From positions 248,001 to 312,000 of the forward strand of contig JBBHKE010001486.1 in assembly GCA_037447655.1 (NCBI GenBank): a stretch of DNA of 64,000 nucleotides. The letters are read 5' to 3'. Within the stretch, counting starts at the first letter, position 1; every line of letters begins with the position of its first letter. The translations under genes were made by a program, and so were the position numbers. The notes under the pieces were generated by a model. That model worked only from the letters and a program-made list of their open reading frames with translations, made no database searches and had not been told where the DNA came from. The stretch comes from Zygnema cylindricum (taxonomy: Eukaryota > Streptophyta > Zygnematophyceae > Zygnematales > Zygnemataceae). Shown here one piece after another: positions 1 through 11,552 of this stretch.

Positions 1-1400
1 CCGAAACCCTAATTGACCACCTAAATAGAAACTGTAATAATCAACACTAACATATTAATTCACGTAAGACAAAACAATGTTGTTTCAAATATTTATACCG
101 ACGCGTCCGCAAAATACGCGTCGTAAGCGACAACTCGCTTAGTCACTCGTAGATAATTCCACGTAGTGAACCGACATCGTATATGTACGGTCCACCTAAT
201 AAACACGTCATCAAACAATACGATCCCTTGGAAATATCGGCGGACGCCATCCGCCTTCCACGTGTACCACGAATCACTTGTCAAACAATCCGGAACGTCC
301 AAAAATAAATATCGTGTGATTGACGCGATTTCGCGTCACCACTACATAAAAAATCTCGGCGGCCTTTATCCGCCGTCCGTCGCTCTTAATCGGCACCCTT
401 GATGTCGCGCCGCGTGGTCATAAAAAATCCACTTGTCGAAACCTCATCAAGCTATCCAAATTAGTCCGTACCGTTACTACGTACTTCGCCATAAATGCCG
501 CTGACCAAATAAAAAGTACAACTGTCCAAAATTGATACGCCGTACCGGCGGCGTCCTTTTTCATTAATGTGCCTGTCGCATTATATTTCGTACGGCCAAC
601 GTACATTTTCAAACACTTCGAATATTTCAAAGTCGGATCGCTTCGCGATCCGCCGTCCATTTCTATTTCGCATTCCGTATTTTTCGTACGCTTCTTCGCG
701 TCACTTAATTTGTACTTTTACGTCACCTTAAATTCATCCGTACATTTACCCCCCAACTACAAATCCATTCGAACCACCATATTACATTTGGTTACTAAGT
801 ATGCGAACATGCGAGCGCACGCCTGTACGAAAATGAATCTTCCAAAAACAACAAATATTATGCATGCGCGCGTGATATTGTACACGCACGCACGATTTTG
901 GCATGCACGCATGATTTTTGTTCATACGTGCGGTTTTATTCCGGTTCATTTATTTACACGTCAAATTGAATAGTAATAGTACCAATTTCGTGCGATATGT
1001 TTTGTTTTGTGCGTAGGTACACGATTTTAAAGTATGGAGGCGAAGTATCGTTTGGTGATGAAGCGCGATTTCTGCGAGTACTGTCGACGCTTCGATACCC
1101 TTCATTCATTGAAGTCGCGAACCCATGTAGGTTCGCGCATACATGTAGGTAGGGAGGGTTTTCCCTCGGACGGTGGATTTTGTTAGGCGTGTTGCAGACG
1201 ATGTTGGCCGCCTATTGGCCAATATCTTAAGTAGTTTCATTCATGTAAAGTAGGCTAGACTTAGGCTAGTTTCGCACTAGGCGTAGCGTAGCCCCTACTT
1301 AGGCTAATTCTCAGACTTAGAGAATTTAGCTTTTGGAGAAGAATTTTCTCTTGGCGGTTGAGCTTCTCTCTTGCTCACTCTCACCGATTGCCCACGTGTC
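1..1400. other. GTACG-rich intergenic DNA, no gene recognised
   Basis: The stretch is dense in CGTAC/GTACG words, as are 34.4-38.5 kb and 45.3-45.8 kb. Open frames exist on both strands, but they overlap each other, lack recognisable motifs and have no consistent splice context. Direct repeats of short TAGGC-type words occur near 1,250-1,310. It may be old repeat or LTR-derived sequence, but no paired terminus was found. Confidence 0.4.
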
Positions 1401-2028
1401 TTTCTTTTCCTTGCTAGCTAGCTGTAGAGGCTAGATAGAGTAAGACTATTCACCTTGTTTTCTGCCCACGTTTTTAATCCACCCGGCCTAAGGCCATGTC
1501 CAAAAGGTTTCCTCCCAAGCTTTGTCATTTGGTGGAAGTGTGGGAGTGGAGATCGTGGGGGAGCATATTTGAACCTTGCTGTGCCTTCCTCAAGCAGCTT
1601 AACGGTTTGGTTGTGTGTGTGTGTCTTGCTTGTTTTTTGGTTAATTGTGAAAGAGTGTATTTTTGGCCGGATTTGGATTTTCCCTTGTTTCCGTTGGAAT
1701 ATTTCTTGTTTTGTTGTCACGACGAGATTACTCTTGTAGGGAATGTGATCAAGACCACAAGGCCAAGTGGCTACCTCTAAGCTTAGTATTTTTGTCCAAA
1801 ATAACATTTTCAAAAGTCTTTATTTTAAAACAAATTATAAAAAATACAAATTTTATTTTAGGAAAAAAAAAACATTTTATTTTGTTTACTTCTTTCTTGC
1901 TTTCAATCCTTGTCTTCTATCTAGTTGCCACTCTATTTTTGGTCTGCAGATCGCGATCTAAATTGGTGTCAAATATTAGGGTTAATCTGCGAATTTAGGG
2001 TTTGGCTGCAGATTTAGGGTTTGGGCTG
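1401..2028. other. Intergenic DNA with degenerate TTTAGGG motifs
   Basis: No convincing gene. Overlapping frames on both strands between about 1,420 and 2,000 have no recognisable domain. Three TTTAGGG/TTAGGG words lie at about 1,976-2,022, just before the LTR that starts at 2,029. This is far short of a telomeric array. Confidence 0.35.
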
Positions 2029-2779
2029 TGTTAAAAGCACACACAAACAAGGATCGACTCACTTCTCAAGAAATAGTCAACCGAGATCTTGCGCGGCGGA
2101 AGCTTACACATAAATAAATCTCAATCACCAAAAAACATAGCACATCGACATAATATAAATATATTAAACCGAAGCTTTCCCAAAACAATCTCTCACTCTT
2201 ACCTATCTAACTCACTCAAATTTCTAACTCACATTGAACATATTCTCACTCACACTCACACTCACACTGAATACATTTTGATTACCACAATAATACAATT
2301 CCTAACTCTACTCACTCACTAAATACTCTCTACAATGATAAAGAACAAACACTACTGAAATCAATACATAGCAAACAAACAGTCTCTAACAATAAAGACC
2401 AAATGCACGCTGAGCGCGCCTACCATAGCCTGCAGCAATACGTTTCTGCAGCAATAATTTACCTCTACTCTGACAAATATGTTCTCTGTGAATCGAAACA
2501 AATTGTGGTAGGATGGTTGCAGGATTGTAGCAAGATCGGCCGTAGAGAAGTACTGCCGCTTCGTCGTACACATAATATTCCCGCGGATGAAAAGATATCG
2601 TCACGCTTCGCAGACCAACATTTCATCGAAATCAAACCATCGTCCGTACAAACAAATAGTAATCGCATCGAACCGTCACAAAAGTACAACACGAAACGAA
2701 ACATCATCGTCGCACTGAAATGAATCGAATATTTGACGACGCGATTTTAGTCGACGCCGATTCGCCCAATATCCTAACA
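2029..2779 (-). repeat. Long terminal repeat (downstream LTR of the gag-only element)
   Basis: The 751-bp repeat is similar to 4,682-5,722. The shared start contains GGATCGACTCACTT, the middle shares words such as AAGCTTACAC, and the shared end is GATTCGCCCAATATCCTAACA. It is about 290 bp shorter than its partner because the partner carries internal tandem duplications. Confidence 0.75.
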
Positions 2780-3230
2780 ATCCCCCACATATTGGGAGAA
2801 TCGTTTGGAAGTGCGATACCAAAATTGGTCGCCCCCTCTCAAACTTAAAACTGTACAGAAAACATGAAATCGTACTCTCACGCTGAAAGCCAAACGTTCT
2901 CACGAAACAGACTTAACGTAGAATTCAAACTAACCGTACACTCATTTTCGTACCTCACTTTTCATTTCACTCACTTCTTACTTTTTTTTTGACTTCCTCT
3001 CACTGACCTCTTTCTCACATTTCACTTACACTACTCACTTCCCTTCCTCACTAATCAATTTTCAAAATCTGACATTACAATTTTTCTAACTTTCTCTTTC
3101 TTCATTTCCTAACCTTACTCTTAACAGACAAGTCACCCATTGGCCCCTTGCCGTTTTTCACACGAAATCAAAACTGTATCGCATTGTGAACCAAAATATT
3201 GTCGAAAACTTCATCCGAGCCGGCAAAATA

Positions 3231-4610
3231 TCAGTGGCCTCCTCTTATACCATTTCTGCGACCAAAACCACGACCACGACCACCTCTTCCACCTCTGTCC
3301 GAGTTCCCTTGAGCCCTATCAAAACATTGTGTACTAACATGTCCCCATCGCTGACAAAGGTAACGCTGCTTTTGAAGATCCGGACAATTTGCAATAAAAT
3401 GTCCCAATATCTGACATTTGTAGCATGTCACATTAGCATCAATCAGACTGCCACTAGCACCTGCATTCTGTATTCCTCCTCTACCTCGTCTACCACTGCC
3501 GCCTCTACCTCTAAAGGATCTACCACCCCCTCTTCCATTGAGCAAATTCACAAACTCATCTGCGACAACATTAAGAGGGGCAGATTCACCAAATTCAACT
3601 AATTTCTTCACTCCTCTACTCTAACCATCCCTTGTTTTATCTACCCTCTTCAAATAACTCACCGCATACTCGTGCGAAGCCGTTTTCTTTTATTGAATAA
3701 TGTCACTCGGAGTACGAAGGTACTCGGGAAGACCGTTCAAAAACACATGCAACTTGTGGTCTTCGTCTAACATTCGTCCAAGATTGGTTAGCTGCTCCAC
3801 AAGAATATTAAACCTTTTCACTGCATCGTCGATAGATTCATTTTCCTTGAATCGAAATTGAATGAATTCCTGGAAGACAAATTGCCCCTTATCCTCGACC
3901 CCTTTCTCAAATTGATTCTCCAAACCTACCCAACATTCATGAGCACTTCCATAAGCTAGAAAATGATCTAAAACTGAACCATGGCAAGTTTGCATCAAAC
4001 TGTTAGTAGCCGCGATACCTTTTCGTTTCCATAATTTCTTACCAAAGAGATCTTTTGTTTCCCTCTCCTCTCCATTCACAATTTTCAACAAATCTTTCAA
4101 AATCAATTCTCCTTTAATATATTTTTTCCATATGGCATAATTCGAGCCATTTAACAACACAGTTTTTCCGAACATACGAAAATTCCTTTCAACTTCGACC
4201 TCACTATCGAGATCTAAATCCTCTTCCACATCAATTTTACCTTTCCTCTTACGAATCTTCTCCTTCTTTTTCTTTTTTCTTTCGGCTTCGGAGTCACCAT
4301 CATCACCATCATCATCCGGGTATGGATCCGGGTCGCCAAACACTTGCAACTTGCCCCTTTAAACAGCCGAGAGCCGTTTATCGAAAGTTCGAACAAGTCC
4401 ATCGAACAAGATCCGAAGTTGCTCCTTTGACAAAGTCACATTAACATTAGTTTCCTTCTTTTTCAGTCCGAACAGATCAGTGGGGAGGACCTCATCAAAT
4501 TGCTCTCCACTAAATCCTTTTTCTCTCGGTTCCGGCGATGTATCCAGTTGCTCCGGTGGAGGAGTAAAAGTCGGTGCTGGAGACCAAACAGGTTTCTTTT
4601 TCTTCCCCAT
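3231..4610 (-). pseudogene. Gag polyprotein of the gag-only element (broken)
   Basis: There are three successive minus-strand segments. The N-terminal part (4,610-4,359) begins MGKKKKPVWSPAPT. The central capsid-like part (4,349-3,690) has an acidic and lysine-rich stretch followed by LNGSNYAIWKKYIKGELIL and a UBN2-like region ending in FLNGLPEYLRTP. The last segment (3,611-3,231) is rich in RGG repeats and carries a CCHC zinc knuckle, CYKCQILGHFIANC, and a second knuckle, CQRWGHVSTQC, that has lost its first cysteine. Stops and frame changes separate the segments, so the gene looks inactive as it stands. Gag packages element RNA into cytoplasmic particles. The parallel motif in the neighbouring copia element (GSNYAIWKKNMRASLIL) shows common descent. 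Confidence 0.7.
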
Positions 4611-4681
4611 GATAGCAACACTAGCCAGATTCTACTCACAAAATATTCTACAAACTCAATAGCAATAGCTTCGATACCAAT

Positions 4682-5722
4682 TGTTAAAGGACACAATAGG
4701 ATCGACTCACTTTACAAACAGTAAACCACCAAGATGATGCACAGCCAAAGCTTACACAAAAATAAATCTCATTCACCTCACAACAAATCACATCTACCAA
4801 ATGTAAATATATTAAGCCAAGGCTTTTCCAAAACAATCCCTCACTCTTACCAATCTAACTCACTCAGATTCCTAACTCACATTGATCACTTATTCTCACT
4901 CATACTCACACTCACACTAATACATTTAATGGATTAATATATTTCATAACTCTACTCACTCACTAAATACTCACTACAAAGACAGAACAAATACACCTGA
5001 AATCAATACATAGCAAACAGTCCCTAAACATAACGACCAGATGCACTCTGAGTGCGCCTGCCATAGCCGGCAACATCAAGCTACCTCTTACACTGACAAA
5101 TATACTCTTTACACCTGCCATAGCCGGCAACATCCATAGCCGGCAACATCAAGCTACCTCTTACACTGACAAATATACTCTCTACACCTGCCATAACCGG
5201 CAACATCCATAGCCGGCAACATCAAGCTACCTCTTACACTGACAAATATACTCTCTACACCTGCCATAGCCGGCAACATCAAGCTACCTCTTACACTGAC
5301 AAATATTCTCTTGAGTTTGACAAATCTGCTCTGACAAATCCGCTCTTTGTGAACTGAGCAATGCATTCTGACAATCCGCTCTTTGTGAACTGAGCAATGC
5401 ATTCTGACAATCCGCTCTCTGTGAACTGAGCAAAATGTGGCAAGATCGTCGCACAATCGTAGTAAGATCGGCCGTACAAAAGTACTGTCGCTTCGTCGTA
5501 CAAATAGAATATTGCGCGGACGCCAAATCGCGCTTCGCGAACGAACATTCATTCGAAAGCGTCCCACGTCCGATTCGTACAAATGAACCGACAAATACCG
5601 TACCGAGCATAGACGCCAACCGACACATGTATCAAACGAAACAAAACATTACTGACGCGAACCGAACAAAACATTTTGACGGCGCGATTTCGGCCGACGC
5701 AGATTCGCCCAATATCCTAACA
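4682..5722 (-). repeat. Long terminal repeat (upstream LTR of the gag-only element)
   Basis: The 1,041-bp LTR begins TGTTAAAGGACAC next to the primer-binding site and ends CCTAACA. It is the larger of the pair because of tandem duplications at about 5,056-5,434. Confidence 0.75.
5056..5434. repeat. Two tandem repeat arrays inside the LTR
   Basis: From about 5,058 to 5,310 a unit of roughly 55-75 bp containing CCATAGCCGGCAACATC and CTACCTCTTACACTGAC recurs about four times. From about 5,331 to 5,434 a 36-bp unit containing TGACAATCCGCTCTTTGTG recurs three times. The other LTR has a single version, so the arrays arose after insertion or in only one copy. Confidence 0.85.
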
Positions 5723-6102
5723 CTCCACCCCGTCCTTCACCGCCTCCTCCTCCTGCATGCAGCACCTCTTGCCCATCTACTCCGTTGGAGCTTTGTGACT
5801 TCTACTTTGCGGGACACGAGAGCGAAATTCTTACGATTGCGCTCGTAAATGGCGAGGGAACGTGTTTGAGTAACGGTTTGAGGACGAATAAAACGGGAGC
5901 TGAGGTTGTCGTTGAGGTGGACGAGTCCGGTTCAGCTCTCTTCCGAGAATGTCCGGCTTGTACTAACACTGTTGGAAACATATTCTACCTAAATGGGGAA
6001 GATGCTGTCTTGAAAGCCCGGACCTTTCAAACAACACCGGGCATAGATTACTTCCGCAGCCGTTGTCATGTTCCCCGTTACCGTGTTCAGAATCGCCTAT
6101 AA
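5723..6102 (+). pseudogene. Unrecognised protein fragment, proline-rich then cysteine-containing, cut by the LTR
   Basis: One frame runs from the LTR edge to a TAA at 6,102. It starts with a Pro-rich stretch (PPRPSPPPPPACSTSC) and continues with a compact domain containing DFYFAGHESEIL, GEGTCLSNGLRTNKTG, FRECPACTNTVGNIF and GIDYFRSRCHVPRY. The first in-frame Met is at 5,785. Composition is more GC-rich and codon-like than the flanks. A Pro-rich linker before a Cys-containing domain would suit a secreted or cell-wall protein, but I do not recognise the family. The frame continues right up to the retroelement boundary, so the 5' part is probably missing or displaced. The downstream 2 kb is AT-rich with no further exon seen. 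Confidence 0.4.
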
Positions 6103-8244
6103 GGGTGTGGCTTTTAATGTACCGGCAGACGACACGGAGAACCTCTTTACCACAACAAGGAAATGTGTGATGTTCAAGACGTCTTGAGTTCGAATTCGTT
6201 TTGTTTTAATTGATCAGTTCGTTGAACTCTTCCTCTCGTATTCGCTTTTGTACAGCTTCAAGACAATGCTAGAAGTAACTTGAGCACTGCGGTGCTTCCG
6301 TAGAAAATCTACTTACGATTTTCTTTGCCGAAAAGGTGCAACTAGGTCTTAGTGTAGGTGATTGTAAATACTTGATTATTTGTTTTTAGTTATTTGTGCA
6401 GGAAATATTTTGTTTCCTCATATGTATTATCAATCTAGATTCAATATTTATTCCATTGTGTCTTCTTTTTGTTCGTTTTTGCACTTTTTGTATGGAAGAG
6501 CCAAAATGTGTTGCCACCTGATTTGTCTTTTCTGGAAGTTCCCGAGTTTTTGAGAAAAAATGTTGGTCCTTTAATGTTTGATTTTGTTAAATAGTACTGG
6601 CCCCCCTTTACTGAGGGTGTTCATGGTTTAATGCGCCTAATTTTCTTTTATTGAATTTTTATATCCACTATTGCTCATCTGTTAGCAAATAAAAGCCAGC
6701 CCTTTTTGACAAGTTTACAACTATTGGACCATGGAAACTGGAAATGTCACAGAACATATTGTCTATTCACGTGTTGTATTTCTTTAGTGCTGCCGCCCTT
6801 CCCCTACTGCCTGCTGCTGCTAAGCCTCTTTGTCTTTTGGTTACTGAAGGAGTTCAAAACTAAATTTATGAAGAATAGAGTATGATGGACTTGGAATGAT
6901 TTGAGTGTCATGGAAAGATCACAAAGAATCTGATGAAGCTCGATGTTGCATAAGTGATGTATTCGGTGAAGCTAGCACTGAAAGGGCAGTTAAATGAAAA
7001 TTAAATGGTTGACTTGATACAACAATTCACTCTAAACCATCAAAAAGTGTAGAATTAGAGAAATTGAAATGTTTCATCAATTCCGGAAAAGGCTTTTTAT
7101 TTTAGTCATTCACCTTTGATATCCCTGTAATGTGAATTTCGATGAAATGCATTCCGTACTGTTGATCGCCAGTGTAAAATCACATAACCAGGTCTTAACG
7201 TGTACCAATATTATTCCAAAATTTGAAGATTTTGTAATAAAACGGCCAATGCATGTTGACTAGATTTAATCAAATTTGAAAGAAATGGAATACATTTTAA
7301 CAAGTTGCGAACAAATTCACATTATTGAAGGACATAAAATTGAATCTAACTTAATCAGAATACATTCAGTTGAAGTACATGAAATTCACTTGTAATGCTA
7401 TTAAGGTTCTCTCAATTAACCCAATTATGTTAGATTTGACTTATTTTGACTGAGCTCAATAGGTTCTTATTCATTGTTTAAGGATTTCAATGTATTTGAT
7501 GGAGTTTTTGTTAAACTTCTTAAATTTGACAAAGTAGAGTTGTGTTTACCGAATCTTTTTAAGATCAGTTGTTTTTAATTGAATTAGAAATGCACTGTAT
7601 TTCACTATTTTCGATTGAACTCTGATTTACTGAAGAAAGCTCCTTTTGACTAGAAGCAACATTGTTAAGCTCTTTTTGACTAGAAGCGACATTGTTCTCC
7701 TTTTGACTAGAAGCAACATTGTTAAGCTCTTTTTGACTAGAAGCGACATTGTTTTACAGTCTGCTGATCACCTAGCACAACTAAGGGGAGGGAATGTCGT
7801 GAATCAAACATGTGCGGATTGACTGAATGTGACAATTATCACGTACTTGTTAGCAGTTACCATGTAAAATACACTGCTATGGAATAGGGAAATCAATGGA
7901 GTTGATGGGGTTTCTCCACTTACTCTATGACATCGTTTCGACGATTGTATTTTTTAGATTTTAAACGATACGATTTTGAACATGAAGCATGGGAAAATTT
8001 CTTGAAAATGTGTTCCAATGTTTCAATGAAATTTTAAATTTCCATGGTAAATGAGTTTTTAATAATATAAATATTAAATTCCATCCTAATAACGTGTCCA
8101 GTGTTAAAGTTTTGAACACTCAATGATCAACGTTGTAATTAATCATCCAATGATGAATTTGAGTTGTCATTGATTTATAGCATTTATGATGTCCTTGGTT
8201 TTCGATGGCCAACCATGAAAATCAAGAGAAACGGTCGTCAATGA
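6103..8244. other. AT-rich intergenic DNA, no gene seen
   Basis: No credible open frame or motif was found apart from the tandem repeat at 7,637-7,754. The last five bases (8,240-8,244, AATGA) are the left target-site duplication of the copia element. Confidence 0.6.
7637..7754. repeat. Short tandem repeat, about 28-30 bp unit, four copies
   Basis: The unit CTCCTTTTGACTAGAAGCAA followed by CATTGTT (with variants CTCTTT and AGCGAC) repeats four times in an alternating AB-AB pattern. This implies duplication of a two-unit block. Confidence 0.85.
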
Positions 8245-8824
8245 TGAAAGGATCGACAACACAATCGGAATGCGCAAAATATTGACAAATTACACAATAG
8301 GGAAGCAAATTTAACTCAATGTCAATTATCTACCAGCTCATACACATTAAATTCTCATGAACATAGATAGAGACATTACATAATTCATAAGAGGAAATCT
8401 CACATTAATTCTCATACATTAACTTTACAATAATATCTCCTTAGTTATTATCTAATCCCTCACTACCTGGCATTTAAACTTAGTAGCCAGTTTACATCTA
8501 GAAATATAATTCCAGAAGCGTCACATGTACTTGGACGCAAAATAGAGTACGACGCAAATTGAGAATTCTCGAAACAAAACATCTAGAAGTACAATACTTA
8601 AAGTACAACTTAACCTACACGAAAAGAAATTGCTAGAAGTACTACGCACGAACCGAAAGTACTAGAAGTCCCGTACACAAACGAAATAGACCAAACCGTT
8701 CACAATAAATCAAACGAAACTGAAAAATACTAATGAAACGAAATGCGCGACGTGACGCGCGACAAAATTGACCCACACTAAAAACGAACCAACATTGATA
8801 AAATCCCACATTGCAATTCTAACA
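8245..8824 (-). repeat. 3' LTR of the copia element
   Basis: This 580-bp repeat starts TGAAAGGATCGAC and ends CCTAACA-like (TTCTAACA) on the plus strand. It is nearly identical to 13,807-14,387, with scattered substitutions. Confidence 0.95.
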
Positions 8825-9008
8825 TTCCCCCTCTCAATGTGAGGATTACACTAATTACTGACCAAACTCAAAGTAATCCTAACTTAGGTCTCCCTTTAAC
8901 AAAGACATCATGCATTGCAGCTTTAGTTAACATATCTGCTGCCTCCTCCAAAGTAGGAACAAATATAAATTCTAAGTCTTTATCCTTCACTAAATCTCTA
9001 ACAGAATA

Positions 9009-9206
9009 TCATTGAATTCTAATAGGTTTTGTCCTTTTATGAAACACCGGATTCTTCACTAAAGGAATACTACTCACACTGTCTGAATAAATCCTCATCC
9101 ACTTCACAGAAATTTCCAATTCACTCAATATGTCCTTAATCCAAATTGAAGCTTTCGCCGCATGACAAGCCACTATGTACTCCGCTTCAGTTGAACTTAA
9201 AGCCAC
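9009..9206 (-). pseudogene. Copia RNase H fragment
   Basis: The peptide begins with ALSSTEAEYI, the conserved signature of copia RNase H, followed by AKASIWIKDIL. It degrades the RNA strand of RNA:DNA hybrids during element replication. A direct duplication of about 36 bp lies just upstream in the element (near 9,220-9,295), and the frame linking it to reverse transcriptase is broken. Confidence 0.85.
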
Positions 9207-9707
9207 CGTAGGCTATAATCTGGAGCTCCATGAGATTGCCGCTCCACTTAATACAAAAGCATGAGATTGCCGCTCCACTTAATACAAAAGCATAACCAGA
9301 GGTGGACTTTCCTGTGTCAAAGTCACCTCCCCAATTTGCATCGCAATATCCGAAGCAATCCAAATCGTCTCCACTTCAGTAAACCAATCCAATGTCCAAT
9401 GTTCCTGTCAAATACCTGAAAATCCGCTTGACCGATTCTCGATGTTGCTTCTCCTGAAAATCAGCTTGACCGATTCCCGATGTTGCTTCTTTGAAGCTTG
9501 ACTGTACCTGCTTACAATTGAAACAGCTGTAGAAATATCCGGTCTAGTCCCTACACTCAAATACATTAGGCATCCAATTGCCTCTCTATAAGGAACATTA
9601 ACAATTTTGTCATTATCAAATTTGCTAAGCTGTTATTTCGGGTCTAGAGGTGTGCTAAGGGGCTTAGAACCTAACATAGAAAACTGGGTAAGAACTTCCT
9701 TATAATA

Positions 9708-10127
9708 TTATTCCTGACTCAATTTAATACATCTGGATTTACTCCTAATCACCTCAATGCCCAATATATATTTTGCTTCACCTGAATCTGTCACCCTAAA
9801 ATGCTTCTTCAAATAAGATTTCAATTCCTTAATTTTCTCTAAACTATCTGACACCATAATGAAATCATCCACATAGACACTAAAAATAATTTGATCCACT
9901 CCATTTCCTTTCACATATACACCAGAATATGAAATTGTTCTTACAAATCCAATTTCAATCAAAACCTTATGCAAGCGTAAATACCATGTCCTGGGTGCTT
10001 GCTTCAACCCATATAAGGATTTCTTTAATCTCCACACTAAACCGGGTTTGGATGGTACTCCTTTCGGAATCTTCATATTATCCTCTTCTTCGAGATCTCC
10101 ATTGAGGAAGGCGGTCTCCACGTCCAT
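9708..10127 (-). pseudogene. Copia reverse transcriptase fragment
   Basis: The segment starts MDVETAFLNGDLEEE (first catalytic Asp region), continues with VWRLKKSLYGLKQAPRTWY and contains YVDDFIMV, the YxDD active site. These are diagnostic of copia reverse transcriptase. The N-terminal part of the domain can be followed in other frames up to about 10,490, so frameshifts separate it from integrase. Confidence 0.9.
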
Positions 10128-10491
10128 TTGATGAATGTTGCTTCTTCCCGGCTGCCGCCAATGCGATGATCATCCTCAAAGAATCAAACTTGACCACGGG
10201 AGCATAGGTCTCCGTATAATCCACTCCCTCTTTCTGTTGAAATCCCTTACATACTAATCTTGCTTTATACTTAATTAATTCACCAGAAGCACCAGTTTTT
10301 GTTTTAAATACCCAGTTAGAATCTATGGCCTTTTTTCCCTCAGGTAGTTCTACTTTCTCAAAAGTCTCATTCTCAACAATAGATTTATATTCTTTGTCAA
10401 ATGCAACTTTCCACTTAGACTCCCAATCACCCGAATTTCTAGCTTCCGTATAAGATTTCGGGTCACCACTTACACTCTCTTGCAGTAATTG

Positions 10492-11523
10492 CTATAAAAG
10501 TAATTCATTTAACTTAGCCTCTGAAATAAAATTATGAGATTTATCACTAGCTTTCATTTGAAGACTTAATCGCTCAGGAGCCTTTCCCTTATTCTCTCGT
10601 TCACTTCTCCTAACAATCACTTCTTCTTCCATTACATTCTTTTCACTCTTTTTCGAAATTGATGTCATACTCTTTTCACTAATTTGACTTTTTAAAGATA
10701 ATTTTGAACTCTCAGACTTATCATCACTCAAATTGGATTCCAAATCAGACTTATCATCACTCAAATTGGATTCCAAATCAAAATCGTCAGAATTTGAAAC
10801 TTTACCAAATTTCGGTTTACGTTTTGGAGTCACATAATGATCGTCTTCCTCATTCGACGAATCCGCCAGTTCGAACTCCTCCAAACTGTTTTCTTCTTCA
10901 AAATCCAAACTTCGCTCCTTGCCGTTCGAATATTCCATGGCCGCCTTTAAATTCTCGTGGAAGTGAACATTCCGTGACTCCACTACGTTTCGCGTCACAA
11001 GATTGAAGATTCGGTACTGATTCGAATTCGCACTATATCCGACAAAAATTCCACTCCAACTTCGTGGACTAAACTTGTCGGTCCGTTTGTTTCGGTCAAT
11101 ATATACAATCGCTCGGCAACCCCAAATCCTTAAATGTCGTACAGACGGAACTCGTCCACTCCAAAGTTCTTTAGGCGTCTTTTCGCCAGAAATCGAAGTC
11201 AATCTTCGATTACACACATAGTTTGTCGTGACTATGGCTTCTCCCCAAAGCGAAGCATTGTGCTTCGTGCTATGAAGCATCGCACGCACCATTTCTTGCA
11301 ACGTCCTGTTTTTCCTCTCGGCCACTCCATTAGATTCGGGTGAATAAGCGGCGGTAAATTGTTGCTTGATTCCCCGCTCCTCACAAAACTCCTTAAATGC
11401 GATAAATTCTCCACCATTATCCAGCCTCATGACTTTCAATTTCCTGTCCGTTTCCCTTTCAGCCATCACAACAAACTTCTGAAAATAGTCCAAAGCCTCT
11501 GACTTCCTTTTCAAAAGATACAC
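10492..11523 (-). pseudogene. Copia integrase catalytic core and C-terminal region
   Basis: LDNGGEF holds the second catalytic Asp and GVAERKNRTLQEM holds the catalytic Glu. The first Asp lies in HVDLCGP, in the preceding segment (11,553-12,590). LWGEAIVTTNYVCNR and SGIFVGYS are further copia landmarks. A Ser/Asp-rich linker follows with a duplicated SDDKSDLESNL unit (10,700-10,765). The segment is separated from the upstream protease/integrase part by a stop near 11,550. Confidence 0.9.
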
Positions 11524-11552
11524 CCAACTCTTTCGGGAAAAATCATCAACAA

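Larger units (their letters stand above)
2029..5722 (-). mobile_element. Gag-only LTR retroelement (TR-GAG type, copia-related)
   Basis: The element is bounded by two related LTRs (2,029-2,779 and 4,682-5,722) that start TGTTAAA and end CCTAACA on the plus strand. It reads on the minus strand. Inside the right LTR a primer-binding site, read on the minus strand as TTGGTATCGAAGC, lies at about 4,668-4,681 and resembles the initiator-Met tRNA site of plant copia elements. A purine-rich tract lies just inside the left LTR (about 2,780-2,800). The 1.9-kb interior encodes only a Gag-like protein with zinc knuckles; no protease, integrase or reverse transcriptase is present. Non-autonomous elements of this kind are described as TR-GAG. 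No matching target-site duplication was found (left flank GGCTG, right flank CTCCA), so one end may be rearranged. The Gag resembles that of the copia element at 8,245-14,387, a possible helper. Confidence 0.75.

Noticed and set aside
569-973. 134-codon plus-strand ORF
   Set aside because: Made of GTACG/ACGCACG-rich repeats; His/Arg-rich peptide without domain signal.
1418-1813. 131-codon minus-strand ORF
   Set aside because: No motif, low-complexity basic composition, and two plus-strand frames overlap it.
1976-2026. Interstitial telomere repeat (TTTAGGG)
   Set aside because: Only three imperfect words separated by unrelated bases.
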